From contig JAIGNY010001689.1 of the NCBI GenBank assembly GCA_020152595.1, forward strand, positions 186,001-250,000: DNA of 64,000 bases. The letters are read 5' to 3'. Position 1 is the stretch's first letter. Each line of letters begins with the position of its first letter. This DNA comes from Chiridota heheva (lineage: Eukaryota; Echinodermata; Holothuroidea; Apodida; Chiridotidae). Position numbers and translations under genes: made by a program. This document shows positions 10,882 to 21,944 of this stretch, one piece after another. A model generated the notes under the pieces. It did not search any database. It saw nothing but the letters and a program-made list of their open reading frames with translations, and was not told the origin of the DNA.

Positions 10882-12313
10882 GTATGTCATATCAGCTCTT
10901 ATCACCATAGTGTTTTTAATTTTCAACATTGTGTAAGAATGTGAGATTAAAAAAAGAGATCAGTATGATATGTTGTTGTCCAGTACCTACGTCAAAGATT
11001 TCAGGGTTGAAATTGTTCAGTACAAGTTACAACTTGGCAAGGTTTCTCGCGAAACGCTATAAGAATTTGAGCTCATAAACCTCTCCTTGCTCGCCATGAA
11101 ACAGCTCATCCCATTCTTAGTCTTTGTCATGGTCAATGAAGTCCTTCATGAACATGTTCCCTGCTACATGTCAGATTTACTTATTGTTGAAATTGATTTT
11201 AGGTTAGATAGTGCCTTTGCAGAAGACCACATTCCAGCCAGATGTATATTTCATTCTGTGTCCCTCTTTCCTCAAATTTTTGGCCCTAAAATTAATGCAA
11301 ATGTCATTTCCACTGACATTAATGATCAGTTTGGAGAAGATTTTAAATATTCTTCATTAGAGTCAGCTCTTTCAGGGAATTCTAGCATGAAAGGTGCATA
11401 AATTGTTTTCTTAGGGCAATTCCAGTTTATTGTATTTGTCGGGGAAAAATATGGTATTGAAGAGAAATGGAAGGAAAATAAACACGTGGTTAAAGCTTTT
11501 TAATGTTTTTTTGAGTGAGCACATTCTTTTAAAAATTGTTTTAGAAAATGACCTCAAGCCGAGTTTAACTGAACGTGATTTCTTCAGTATTTCGACCAAT
11601 CAAATGTTGGGGAACTTTTTCTTTGTTTCCCAACCAATCAGGTGTAGTTTTGAGGGGAAAATGATAAACAGCAATACTCATGCTTATTTCCTTGATGTAT
11701 AACGCACGTATGACACGTGCGCTTGAAAACATTTTTTCATATGCTTGGTCTCATACTGTGCATGAATTGTGCAGACGGCTTAGATTCCCCCAATATTTGA
11801 TTGGTCAATAAGATTCCCCTAGTTTACGATAGGTCTATTATGGACATGTGAATCTCGGCCATGTGACATTATTTATATTATTTTCCGGAGATTGCCGATT
11901 CAGATTTGAAAAGGTCTATAGCTATTTTTATTATTTTGTATATGTATGTCTAGCACACATATTGTGGCAGCAAAAGCAATAGGATAAATGTCCTTTCAGA
12001 TGCCACATATTTCCATACAACGTGAGCATACTGCCTAAGGACGAAGTGTGAGAACTTTGGGACATACTGGAACAAGGGAAGGGTGTAAATGGAGGGGTGG
12101 GGACATCCTAATAATGAACATCAAATCATGAACATTCAATTTTAATTTAACTACTAATTTTGATGAAGTTGTTTCCTATGTTGATAGTATTTTGATTTAT
12201 TTACATTTTAAAACATTCATGTTATTACACATTGTAGATTTGGAAATGCAAATTCTTGAAAGGATTCTTCAATTTCTTTTTTATTTTAAATTTAAAACAT
12301 GATGTATTTTCAG
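10882..12313. other. Intron between modules 1 and 2
   Basis: AT-rich. Open frames at 11087-11401 and 11430-11702 have no recognisable domain, no good splice borders and no paralogue in the window, so I leave them uncalled. Confidence 0.45.
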
Positions 12314-13231
12314 GTGGAAAGAAAAAAGCCACTACAAAGGATAATCAAGGGAAGTCTGTGGCCAGTTCTTCCAAGAAAAAACCTTGCAGGTGCTGTCCAT
12401 TTTGTTTTGGAGTTCAAGTGTTTGCAAACATTTCCAGACACATCATGCAGGGACATAAGGATCAGAAAGTAGTCAGGGATGCTATTAATCTACCATATGA
12501 TCAACGGTTAATCAGATTTGCTGAAATCAGAAAACTTGGAATATTAAAGTGGTACAAGAGACTTCTACAAAACGATCCCTCAAAGTTTCTGACACAAAGA
12601 GCTAGAAAAGGGGGAAAGATCAGTATTATATGTTCCTGGTGTAAAGGCTGCCTGACGGAGAACTCTGGCCGTGCACATAAGAAAAAGTGTTTGTCGAGGA
12701 AGTCAGAGGAACAACCATTTTTCATTCCTTTCGATTTGCTAAGTGGTGGAGAAGAGGATCCCACATTTACAGAAAATATCTTGAACCCCCTCTTGGAGGA
12801 TGATATTGGGGAACTCTGTGTCTCGGACTACATCTTAAAGAGCGTAGGGAAGGTCTTATGGAAGAGGAAGAAGGGTTTTGGGAGATGTAGCGGCAGTGTA
12901 GCCAATAAAGTCATCCAGGGCATGAAAGGTCTCGCTATTCTTCTTAAAAATTACAAAGAGAAGTTTCCGAAAGAAGAAGTCAGGGATTTTGCTGACTTGC
13001 TCAAAAGATCGTCCGTGGATAAGATAATCACAGTCATTTCTGTTGTCATGAAAACTAAGAAATATGTGAAGCATGCATTGAAGAATCTTCTCCCGTTGGC
13101 AGCGAAAATTGAAGCGGAACGACACTTGACCATTAGAGGGGAAGAACAGGTTCGCGAAATTGGAAGATTTTTATCGGAATTGTCTCTGAAGGTGCCCACA
13201 ATACTCGGAAAGCCAAGTGTTATGGGCTTAG
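12314..13231 (+). CDS. Gene 1, module 2 exon (complete twin-knuckle module)
   Basis: A 918-nt exon (306 codons), acceptor TATTTTCAG, donor TTAG|GTAAGT, phase 1-1. Best copy of the module. After a Lys/Ser-rich linker comes knuckle 1 at about codons 28-48 (C-P-F-C-x11-H-x4-H), a helical spacer with LIRFAEIRKLG, and knuckle 2 at about codons 107-126 (C-S-W-C-x11-H-x3-C). The helical region follows: DPTFTENIL, DDIGELCVSDYILKSVGKVLW, then predicted helices to the end. From general knowledge, twin knuckles plus this D-E/D-I-x motif and a C-terminal W-S-x-x-E-K domain recall large uncharacterised families in fish, cnidarians and lancelets. I infer zinc and nucleic-acid binding; the helical part has no identified activity. 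Confidence 0.85.
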
Positions 13232-13265
13232 GTAAGTGGAAGAAAACACTTATAAAGAATATATT

Positions 13266-13545
13266 AAAAAGGGGAGAGGTGCAGTAGTTAAGGAGTCATG
13301 CTCGTATGCATAAGGTACCGAGCTGGACTCACATCCTGAGTGATGCATTGTGTCCTTGATCAAGACTTTTTACTTGCTCCAGTCCACTCAGCTGTAAAAT
13401 AAGTACCAGCACTGCTGGGAAGTTAACCCATGATGGACTGGAATCCCATCCAGGGGAGCCATGTGCTCTCATCCACTCACGCCAAGAAAACCAGGTGTTA
13501 GCACCCGCCTGGTGCCTTCCTGGCCCAAGTAAGGATTTTGTTAGA
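13266..13545 (+). mobile_element. tRNA-derived SINE, plus strand
   Basis: An A-box-like GTGCAGTAGTTAAGGAG and a degenerate box B (GCTGGACTCACATCC) head the element. The shared body follows: TTGTGTCCTTGATCAAGAC, then CCACTCAGCTGTAAAAT, then GATGGACTGG. It begins only about 35 nt after the module 2 exon, in the intron. Confidence 0.75.
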
Positions 13546-13709
13546 TATATTAAATCGGGAATATTTTGAGATTTATTGTCAGTTTCATGTATTTTAGCCT
13601 TTTTTCTCTTCATTCAAAATAGCTTGTTCAATCATCCTTTAAGTTATTCTTCATTGCTAACCTGGCAATATAAAGTCCAGAAAGTTATGTTTTATTTTCT
13701 CTCCTTTAA

Positions 13710-14778
13710 CCCTTACTCTACCACGCGGCGATACTATCGCCGATTTCAAACCACCTTTTTCTAAAAATAAAATCGGAACTTTACCACAGTCCTATACGAG
13801 TGATCTTGGTATCATTTAAAAGTACTCAGATAGTTCTTTCATAAAATGAAACTTTTGTGTAGAGGTTATATTACATAATTTTTAGAAAAATTACATCGAA
13901 AAATGGTAAAAATCAATAATTGCTAAAAAAATTGCATTTTTTTTTTTTTTTTCTTTTAAATCTTACAATAATTGCAAGATTACATTTTTGCTTCAAAATC
14001 AAACACGAAAGTCCTAAGAAATTATAGTATTGGTTTCTGGTATAATTCTTATAATCCCTACGTCCAATCTTTTGTTCTAGTGAAATTTCTGCAAAATTTC
14101 ATGAATTTCTGCCATTTTTGGCCGGTTTTGTTCAAAAAATCGTGAAACCCAAACCTCACAACACGCATGCTTGGTTGAACCGCCGTTCGAAAGCGCTTGA
14201 AATTTCCTTTCATTTGACATATAAATAAAGGCATACCCCCCTCTATTTAGAACCTATCCTGTAAGAACAAAATTACAGCTACTCAATTTCAACGATCACG
14301 TAGCGCAGGGGAAATGTACGCGACTAGCGTGCGAGCGCTCCGGGTTCGAGTCCCGCCGTGGCCACTGCGTAATTATTTTTCTGCTGCAGCTTTCATGGGA
14401 CGTTTGACTTTTATCATTTTTGATGATAAAAGCTTACCCTTTCTTTCTAAAAAATGTAGGTTAGTATCATTAGAAAGGAAAGTTCAAAATAAATCTAAAT
14501 ATGTAACACAAATCTCTGTTTTCAATACTGACAAGAAGTTATACTTCTGCAAAGATTGACCATTTGTTGACCAAATTTAGCCAAAAATTGCTTAATTTGC
14601 ATAATTCTGTCTAATATTTCCTAAATTGGTTTTAATTACTCAAAAGCTAAATAACTTAGCATCTATTCCAACCAAACTTGTAACGAAAGAAAATGAAAGG
14701 AAAGTTGTCAAAAAAGCATAGAAAAAAAAAGTTACGAAAATTGGGGTCGCTATTTCTAAAGCCCTGGTAGAGTAAGGG
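13710..14778. mobile_element. piggyBac-like TTAA element (non-autonomous)
   Basis: TTAA at 13706-13709, then CCCTTACTCTACCA; TGGTAGAGTAAGGG, then TTAA at 14779-14782. CCY-type ends on a TTAA target duplication are typical of piggyBac. The left sub-end has a GGCGATACTATCGCC palindrome shared with two 100-bp copies at 25.3-25.6 kb. About 1.07 kb, no transposase, and it carries a tRNA-like sequence inside. Confidence 0.8.
14294..14366 (+). tRNA. tRNA-like sequence (pseudo-tRNA or SINE head)
   Basis: An internal box B GGTTCGAGTCC (14343-14353) closes a T-arm-like stem, and TAGCGCAGGGGAAA resembles box A. The 5' GATCACG pairs with 3' CGTGGCC except for one mismatch and one wobble. The D and anticodon arms do not fold cleanly and I cannot assign an anticodon. 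Because it lies inside a transposon it is more likely a tRNA-derived passenger than a working tRNA gene. Confidence 0.4.
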
Positions 14779-15210
14779 TTAAACTAAGCAGAGAAAAAAA
14801 TTGTACATCAAATGTATTACATCCAACCAAATTTGAATAAACCCTGGAATAATTAGGCCCAAAATGGAATATTTATGGAGTTATGGTCAGATTTTATGAT
14901 ATTACTATATTCAATCACACCTGAAATCCAGACGCCATTCCACCACATGACACACAGGCCATCACACTTGACATCCAGAAGACATCCCACCACATTTTTA
15001 TGTACATTTTAGTATTCTAGCTTGGGTTACCTCTAAAGGAGTTTCACTTTGGTTCCTTTTGCTTTATCATGAAATTCATGGCTAGTAGTGAAGGGTCATT
15101 GAGAAGTAACATTTTAGGAGGAATGTTTATAGGCAAATTGCTTGATATCACATTTTATTTCTCTGATATGTTAAAATATGCTTGTTTAATTCTTATTTTA
15201 TATTTTTCAG

Positions 15211-15906
15211 GTGTTGTCGACCTTAGTAAAAGTGATGACATCTCCCATGGAAACCAGGTGCCACAAGAAGGACATGTTATTGATACATCAGCCGAGGGGA
15301 ATACACAAGAGGAACAACTGGCAACTGGACTATCATCACAGGTACCCACAATGACACCAACAAATCCACCTCAAGTTGCACCACAGATCATCGCCGCATC
15401 AGCAAGCGATGCATCACCAACTGCAGAACCATCAACACCATCGGCTGACCCACCACCATCAGACCTGCTTCTGTCAACCTCAGTTGGAAAAACTGCACCC
15501 AGTTCATCATCAGCACCACATTCAGATGGAACACCACCATCCTGCAAGTCACTGACTGATCCATTTTCAACCAATCCAGCTTCTTTAAGGGGGATACCCT
15601 TAGTAGAATCACCATCTGGTGTGGCTCTTAATCGTGGATCATCTTCAAGTGAACCTTTAGAAGATTCACCAATATCAGTCAGACCTTCGCCAGCTAAATC
15701 ACTGTCTTTTAATTTTCAAGAAGGTGGTTCAGACTTGACTCAACCATCACACAAGAAGCTGCATGTGGCTCATCCAACATTACTGGCTCAGTCTGTTTCA
15801 CCATCTAAACAGTTACCATCAGCTGAACCATCAACTCCACCATCATTAAGTGAAGTACCATCAACTCTACCATCGTCATCAGCTCTGCCCGCATCTTCCA
15901 ATCAAA
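15211..15906 (+). CDS. Gene 1, Pro/Ser/Thr-rich exon
   Basis: A 696-nt exon (232 codons), acceptor TATTTTTCAG, donor TCAAA|GTGAGT, phase 1-1. The frame is open further upstream (to 15069), but the strong pyrimidine tract and phase favour the acceptor at 15209-15210. The exon starts with VVDLSKSDD, a hydrophobic core followed by acid/serine as in SUMO-interaction motifs. The remainder is Pro, Ser and Thr-rich (TPTNPPQVAP, STPSADPPPSD), surely disordered. No enzymatic motif. Confidence 0.7.
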
Positions 15907-15969
15907 GTGAGTTTTTTTGCTTTTTGATTTAAAATGTGCAAGAAGTATCTTATAAAAGACACACAAGTT

Positions 15970-16626
15970 ATAATGCAAATATACTGTATATATGAGACTT
16001 GCATGATTACAATGCAAATAGGGAGCACATTGCACTGTGTATATGAGACTTGCATGATTGCAGTGCAAATAGGGAACACATTGCACTGTATGTATGAGAC
16101 TTGTATGATTGCAATGCAAATAGGGAGCACATTGCACTGTGTATATGAGACTTGCATGATTGCAGTGCAAATAGGGAGCACATTGCACTGTGTATATGAG
16201 ACTTGCATGATTGCAATGCAAATAAGGAGCACATTGCATTGTATATATGAGACTTGCATGATTGCAATGCAAATAGGGAGCACATTGCACTGTGTATATG
16301 AGACTTGCATGATTGCAATGCAAATAGGGAGCACATTGCACTGTGTATATGAGACTTGCATGATTGCAATGCAAATAGGGAGCACATTGCACTGTATATA
16401 TGAGACTTGCATGGTTGCAATGCAAATAGGGAGCACATTGCACTGTGTATATGAGACTTGCATGATTGCAATGCAAATAGGGAGCGCATTGCACTGTGTA
16501 TATGAGACTTGCATGATTGCAATGCAAATAGGAAGCAGGTTGCACTGTATATATGAAACTAGCATGATTGCAATGCAAATAGGGAGCACATTGCACTGTG
16601 TATATGAGACTTGCATGATTGCAATA
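15970..16626. repeat. 51-bp minisatellite, about 13 copies
   Basis: Unit TATATGAGACTTGCATGATT / GCAATGCAAATAGGGAGCAC / ATTGCACTGTG. Because 51 is a multiple of three and the unit lacks stops in several frames, frames of up to 284 codons arise on both strands (15934-16788, 15805-16596, 15879-16616). These are not genes. Copies are very similar, so the array is recent or homogenised. It begins about 65 nt after a gene 1 donor. Confidence 0.9.
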
Positions 16627-16652
16627 AAAAGTAAAAAATACTTATTTACATG

Positions 16653-16737
16653 TTTAAAGGAATATTCCTGTGAATTCTCATTTTCATATATAGGATATCT
16701 TTTAGGAGTTATTGCATTTCAAAGATTTCACTGGTGT
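16653..16737. mobile_element. Single arm of inverted-repeat family B
   Basis: TTTAAAGGAATATTCCTGTG followed by GGAGTTATTGCATTTCAAAG matches the left arms at 28041 and 59621. The right arm is missing. Confidence 0.6.
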
Positions 16738-16740
16738 TAT

Positions 16741-17036
16741 AATAATAATAATTCATTTTTAGGGGACCATCTATCTATGCAAACGTAATCCAAGGTGTAG
16801 AGAAATAAAAAAAAAAAAAAGGAAATTGCCCAGAACATGAAAAATACATATGACAAACACCAGGAATATAAAGAGTCAATCATAAGCAATGGTGAACAAG
16901 TATGTTTAAGATTGTTCTTAAAGGTATCCAAAGAAGTGCTACAGTGAATGTTCAATGGAATAGAGTTCCATAGTTTAGGTGCATCTACAGAAAAGGCTTT
17001 TGTACTAGAAGCTGAAGTTTGCAGTTCCAATGTCAA
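16741..17036 (-). mobile_element. CR1/L2-like LINE 3' coding end, minus strand
   Basis: The minus-strand frame has AFSVDAPKLWNSIPLNI and SLDTFKNNLK, the usual C-terminus of CR1/L2-type reverse transcriptase ORFs, and ends next to an ATT microsatellite (16739-16752 on +), the typical 3' tail. A fragment only. Confidence 0.75.
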
Positions 17037-17057
17037 TGTTTATGTATTTCTTTGAAA

Positions 17058-17477
17058 ATACACCAGTTCACAGTTCCAGTCTGCTCATGCACACAAGTAC
17101 ATTTTACCTTGACTTGCGAGTAAGCAAACCAGACAAGTGCACAGCAAATAAACATACAATGAGCGCACAGCAAAATACGCTCTTGGTGCATGCATTGTAT
17201 CATTGCACGTTGTTTAGAAAAATGCACATTGTACATGGCCTACGGTTATAAATTCAGCCATAATTACACTGTCTGTGTTAGGACGACATGGGGTTTTTCC
17301 CGATGACTTAATGTTACCTAAAATACTTAAAGTTACATAATACATTAAGAAAATTGAAAAATAGAAGCGACAGAATTTTAAATAAAGTGACTAAAAATGT
17401 GTTATCGTTGCATTTAATAGGAAAATTGTTTGTTTACTTTCAACTCAAAATGGTGGATGAACTGTAAACTGGTGTAT
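17058..17477. mobile_element. Short inverted-repeat element, family D
   Basis: Begins ATACACCAGTTCACAG and ends GAACTGTAAACTGGTGTAT. Reverse-complement relative of 9402-9807. It sits directly beside the LINE fragment at 16741-17036. Confidence 0.75.
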
Positions 17478-17499
17478 AGGGTATAGCATACACTCAGCA

Positions 17500-17595
17500 A
17501 GAATATTCTTGCCCATCTTCTCATGTACCTTACATTCTAAATGTTGGCACCTTTGACCCTTGACTGTCACAGTGCCATTAAGCCCTATCAAACAA
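17500..17595 (+). mobile_element. LINE 3'-end fragment
   Basis: Only the last part is kept: TTTGACCCTTGACTGTCACA then GTGCCATTAAGCCC and ATCAAACAAAG, the shared LINE terminus. Confidence 0.6.
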
Positions 17596-17720
17596 AGATT
17601 CTAAGAAAAGAAAAATCCTTTTTCGTTTCTAGAAATAGATAAAGAATTATCTAAGAGTTATCTTATGACATAACACTTTACATGGCAAGGTCACTTTGCA
17701 ACACACTTTACAAATCTTTA

Positions 17721-18241
17721 AAATGTAATATCTCCTGAGCGGAATAAAATGTAATAACTCCTAAGCGGAATAAAATGTAATAACTCCTAAGCGGAATAAA
17801 ATGTAATAACTCCTGAGCGGAATAAAATGTAATAACTCCTAAGCGGAATAAAATGTAATAACTCCTAAGCGGAATAAAATGTAATAACTCCTAAGCGGAA
17901 TAAAATGTAATAACTCCTGAGCGGAATAAAATGTAATAACTCCTAAGCGGAATAAAATGTAATAACTCCTAAGCGGAATAAAATGTAATAACTCCTGAGC
18001 GGAATAAAATGTAATAACTCCTGAGCGGAATAAAATGTAATAACTCCTGAGCGGAATAAAATGTAATAACTCCTAAGCGGAATAAAATGTAATAACTCCT
18101 AAGCGGAATAAAATGTAATAACTCCTAAGCGGAATAAAATGTAATAACTCCTAAGCGGAATAAAATGTAATAACTCCTAAGCGGAATAAAATGTAATAAC
18201 TCCTAAGTGGAATAAAATGTAATAAATCCTAAGCGGAATAA
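17721..18241. repeat. 26-bp minisatellite, about 20 copies
   Basis: Unit GGAATAAAATGTAATAACTC plus CTAAGC. Copies differ mainly at one A/G position (CCTAAGC or CCTGAGC). Each unit contains AATAAA, so the + strand carries about 20 poly(A)-signal hexamers inside an intron of gene 1. Confidence 0.9.
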
Positions 18242-19119
18242 GATATTGTCATGGTTTTTCTCACCAGTTTGCTTATATAACTGTCCTCTACCATATAAAT
18301 GAAAATACACTGGAATATTAAAGTTAAAATTGCTCCTTTGTATTGAAACAGCCATTGTTGCATAGCGTGAAATAACACAATGTGCACTCTGAGGACATAT
18401 CATTTCTATGGTGATAGAGCATCTATGGGGGCAAGAAGTGCCCTCCACCTCTGGGGGGACAGAGGGGCGGGAATGCCTTTCCTGGATTCTGAATTACCTC
18501 TTTATGCATTAACATGTCCTTTTTATAGTAATTATGCAGAATTGTTCCTGTTTTTGGTCAATTTTGCATAATAATCAGCCAAATTGGGTCCAAATTGACA
18601 ATTACATTTTTGGTTCACATGCAAGGCATAATGCGAACTTATGTAATGGCAATTTCGTTTAGCCAGCTGGCCGTCCACAGTTTTCCCTGAGATTTTCTCA
18701 GAAATGTTAAAGTTTTTTGAGAATTTCTCAGAAAGTGTTAAAGTTTCTTTAGATATCCTTATGGAAGGTTAGAATTTCCTTACAAAATGTTAATTTTTTT
18801 TAGAGACACTTAAGACAGATTGAAGACTAGTTTCCTTAGAAAGTCTACAAAACATTCGATATTTCCTTTGAAGATAACTGTAAAATGATATAATTTTCCA
18901 TTATTCTTCAGAGATCCTCAAGCATTTCTCTCGAACCACTGGAGATTTAAAATCCTTAAAATTCTTTAAAGTATTTGGGCACCAACGGTTGTATCAGGCA
19001 TGATTATTAAACTCTGCCATTATTATTGTGGTAATTTGCATAAAGTTGCTACAGTATATGAACTGACCAGACTTTTTATTTATGTATGCTCAGTCAGGGA
19101 ATGTTACTGCATATGGACA

Positions 19120-20199
19120 TGGGGAGGGATGCCATGTGGGTCATGCGGGACATATGATATAATATATACCATGTGGTATACACCAAGGGCTATATCAGGA
19201 ATAATTATTTGACTCAATTTTTTCTTCTTCTTATTCAACAGTTCATTTGCATATAAGTTATTTTAAGAACTGACACTTTCATACATAGTTTGCTCAATCA
19301 GGGACTGTAATAGCTAGAATGAGACATTTTATGGAGCCTATGGAATGTCATGTGGGACATGGAGTGGGATGCCATGTGGGACATGGGGTGGTATGCCATA
19401 TGAAACGGGATGGAATGCCATGTAGGATATATGGTGGAATGCCATGCGGGACATAGGGTGGAATGCCATGCGGGACATAGGGTGGGATGTCATGTGGGAC
19501 ATGGGATGTCATTTGGGACATGAGGTGGGATGCCATCTGAGACATGGGGTGGGATGCTATAAGGAACATGGGGTGGGATGCTATAAGGAACATGGGGTGG
19601 GATGCCACGAGTAACACAGAGCATGACATAGGTTGGGATGCCATGTGTGACATAGGGTAGGAGGCTTTGTGGGACATAGTGTAGGAGGCCATGGGGATGT
19701 GGGACATGGGATGTGATGCCATGTGGGACACAAAGTAGGATGTCATTGGGACATTGGGAGGAATACCATGTGGAACATATTGTGGGATCTAATGTGAGAC
19801 AAGATGGTATGCCATGTGGGATATCAGGTGGGAAGCCACTGATGTGGGTCATACGATGGGATGCCAGGGGGGACATAGGGAGAGATGCCATGTGGGACAC
19901 AGGGAGGGATGCCATGTGGGACATAGGGAGGAATGTCATGTGATACATATGGTTGGATTAATGTAGGACATACATGTAGGATGGGATCCATGTGGGATAT
20001 AGGGTGTGGGTCATAGGGTGTGATGCCATGTGGGACATATGGTGGAATGCCATGTAGGACATGGTAGAATGCCATGTGAGACATACTGTATGGTGGAATG
20101 CCATGTGGGAGATATGGTAGAATGCCATGTGGGAGATATGGTAGAATGCCATGTGGGACAAGGGTTGGATGCCATGTGGGACATGGGATGCCATGTGGG
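19120..20199. repeat. Degenerate GATGCCATGTGGGACAT minisatellite
   Basis: Over 1 kb of imperfect repeats with the core GGGATGCCATGTGGGACATG and spacing of roughly 20-40 bp. The open frames on both strands (such as 19348-19746 and 19824-20225) are repeat by-products. Confidence 0.85.
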
Positions 20200-20548
20200 A
20201 CTTTTTTTATAATTGGTAGGGTCATATGATATGGGTGTCAATTTGCATGGGCATGACAGTATTTACCATGGCTTTTCAGATTTTTGTGCAAATAAAACAG
20301 GAAAATTAATGAATATTGGATGTGTAATTTCAACCAGCGTTGCCCTTTCACATAAGAAGTGCCCCTTTCATGAGCCTTGCCCACCTGCCCTTTTGACATG
20401 CAGTCGTTCCTGATGAAAGCTCAACAACTTACTTAAAAACTTTTATTTCAAAGCTTTTCATAGCTCATTATAAAGCACTTTGACCTATTGGAGGCTGTAT
20501 AAATGATCGTCATGAAGCATTTCCTGATATATTACTTTATTCTTTCAG

Positions 20549-20749
20549 TTCATACAAGATCTTATGATGCAGTGCCTAAATACGAAACACGTAGGAAAAC
20601 ATCACAAAGAAGCAGACCAAGGAAAGAAATGGCTAAAGATCCAGACTTCAGCACTGATGATCTAGACTTCAGCGCTGAAAATGACAATGATTCTGATTCA
20701 GATTCTGGAAGTGATCGAGACTATGCTGAGTTTTACAGCGATATAAAGT
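20549..20749 (+). CDS. Gene 1, acidic exon preceding module 3
   Basis: A 201-nt exon (67 codons), acceptor TTCTTTCAG, donor AAAGT|GTAAGT, phase 1-1. First half basic (RRKTSQRSRPRKE), second half very acidic (DPDFSTDDLDFSAEN, DSDSDSGSD). Parallel in position and composition to the exon at 8492-8581. Confidence 0.7.
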
Positions 20750-21319
20750 GTAAGTGCTCAATGACACTTAATTCAGAACAATTAGGAGAATATTCTCTAT
20801 TTCAGTCTTTTTTTCAAAAAAATTGAAATAATTTTCGGTAAATAAATTGTAAATTGTTAAAGGAAAGGTATCGTCCCATAAATACATTCAGAAATAAATG
20901 CCACAGTGCTGGTAACGTCACTAATAGTGTTCATTTTTTCCTATTGATTGCGAAAAATCTGCGAAAATTCCACATTATGATGGCCCCAAAGATATATTGT
21001 TGAATAAACGCTCTGAACTAGTATCCAGCTGCCGACACAAACCCAAGTACAAGCTCATTGAATATGGCATCACTTAAACGGATTAGCCACCCACTGGTGC
21101 TTATCATTCATTCCTTGCTTATTGTTTAGAAACCAGGATGTTTTAATGTAGTCTGAAAATTGCCTCTAACAAGAGCTGAGGTATGAAACTGACAGTTACT
21201 ACAAATGGAGTATTAAAGTAAACTGAAACTGCGTTTTTACATTTTCTCATTAAATAGTTCTTCAAGAATGATAGAGCGTATTTTTAACACACAGTATTTT
21301 AACTATATGCTTATATAAC

Positions 21320-21321
21320 CT

Positions 21322-21413
<92 letters not shown>

Positions 21414-21658
21414 TATAATGTATATATATATATATAAATGGAAATTAACTGGAGTATTCCTTTACACCTTTGTCTCTCTTTCTTAATTTTCACAGGTATT
21501 CGCACAGAGAATTGGAAGAGACGTCCAAGTCCTCATAGATTTTGTCCATTTTGTGAAAAAGGCATTTCGGGTGGTATGTTGCGGAAGCACATCTGCCTTG
21601 AACACGATGATGTAGAGGAGGTGATGGAAGCCATGAAACTACCTTTAAATATAACTTT

Positions 21659-21737
<79 letters not shown>
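21320..21737. repeat. Two long (TA)n microsatellites
   Basis: (TA)n runs occupy about 21320-21440 and 21655-21735. The second lies inside what should be a continuous coding exon and forms the junction of a local duplication. Confidence 0.9.
21496..21649 (+). CDS. Gene 1, module 3 exon, 5' part (knuckle 1)
   Basis: Acceptor TTTTCACAG, phase 1. Encodes knuckle 1 of module 3: C-P-F-C-x11-H-x4-H at about codons 17-37, then VEEVMEAMKLPL, matching VVRDAINLPY in module 2. The coding sequence stops matching at 21650, where TA-rich DNA and a duplicate of the exon start intervene. Removing 21650-21944 would restore the reading frame to the 3' part, so the two parts were one exon. Confidence 0.75.
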
Positions 21738-21739
<2 letters not shown>

Positions 21740-21944
21740 ACATATATATAATGTATATATATATATATAAATGGAAATTAACTGGAGTATTCCTTTACAC
21801 CTTTGTCTCTCTTTCTTAATTTTCTCAGAGAATTGGAAGAGACGCCCAAGAGATTTTGTCCATTTTGTGAAAAAGGCATTTCGGGTGGTATGAGGAGCAC
21901 ATATGATTAGAGGAGGTGATGGAAGCCATGAAACTACCTTTAAA
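21650..21944. repeat. Tandem-duplication block interrupting module 3
   Basis: About 295 bp made of a (TA)n tract plus a second, damaged copy of the intron end, acceptor and knuckle 1 start (21739-21944 repeats 21406-21649). The second copy has deletions that remove the GTATTCGCAC after the acceptor and part of the His-containing half, and an in-frame stop. It may be a real mutation in this allele or an assembly error at the TA repeat. Confidence 0.7.

Noticed and set aside
11087-11401. 104-codon frame with a hydrophobic N-terminal part
   Set aside because: The frame starts at a TTG, has no donor matching the phase of neighbours, no domain and no paralogue. Kept as intron.
15805-16788. Long open frames of 171-284 codons on both strands
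   Set aside because: They come from the 51-bp repeat, whose unit is a multiple of three and has no stop in several frames. No splice link to gene 1 is evident.
19348-20241. Several 76-152 codon frames, mostly minus strand
   Set aside because: They follow the GATGCCATGTGGGACAT minisatellite; the residues only echo the repeat.
21829-21944. Second copy of the module 3 exon start as an alternative exon
   Set aside because: The copy has lost bases, so the knuckle frame is destroyed and it meets a stop; it cannot code for the module as it stands.
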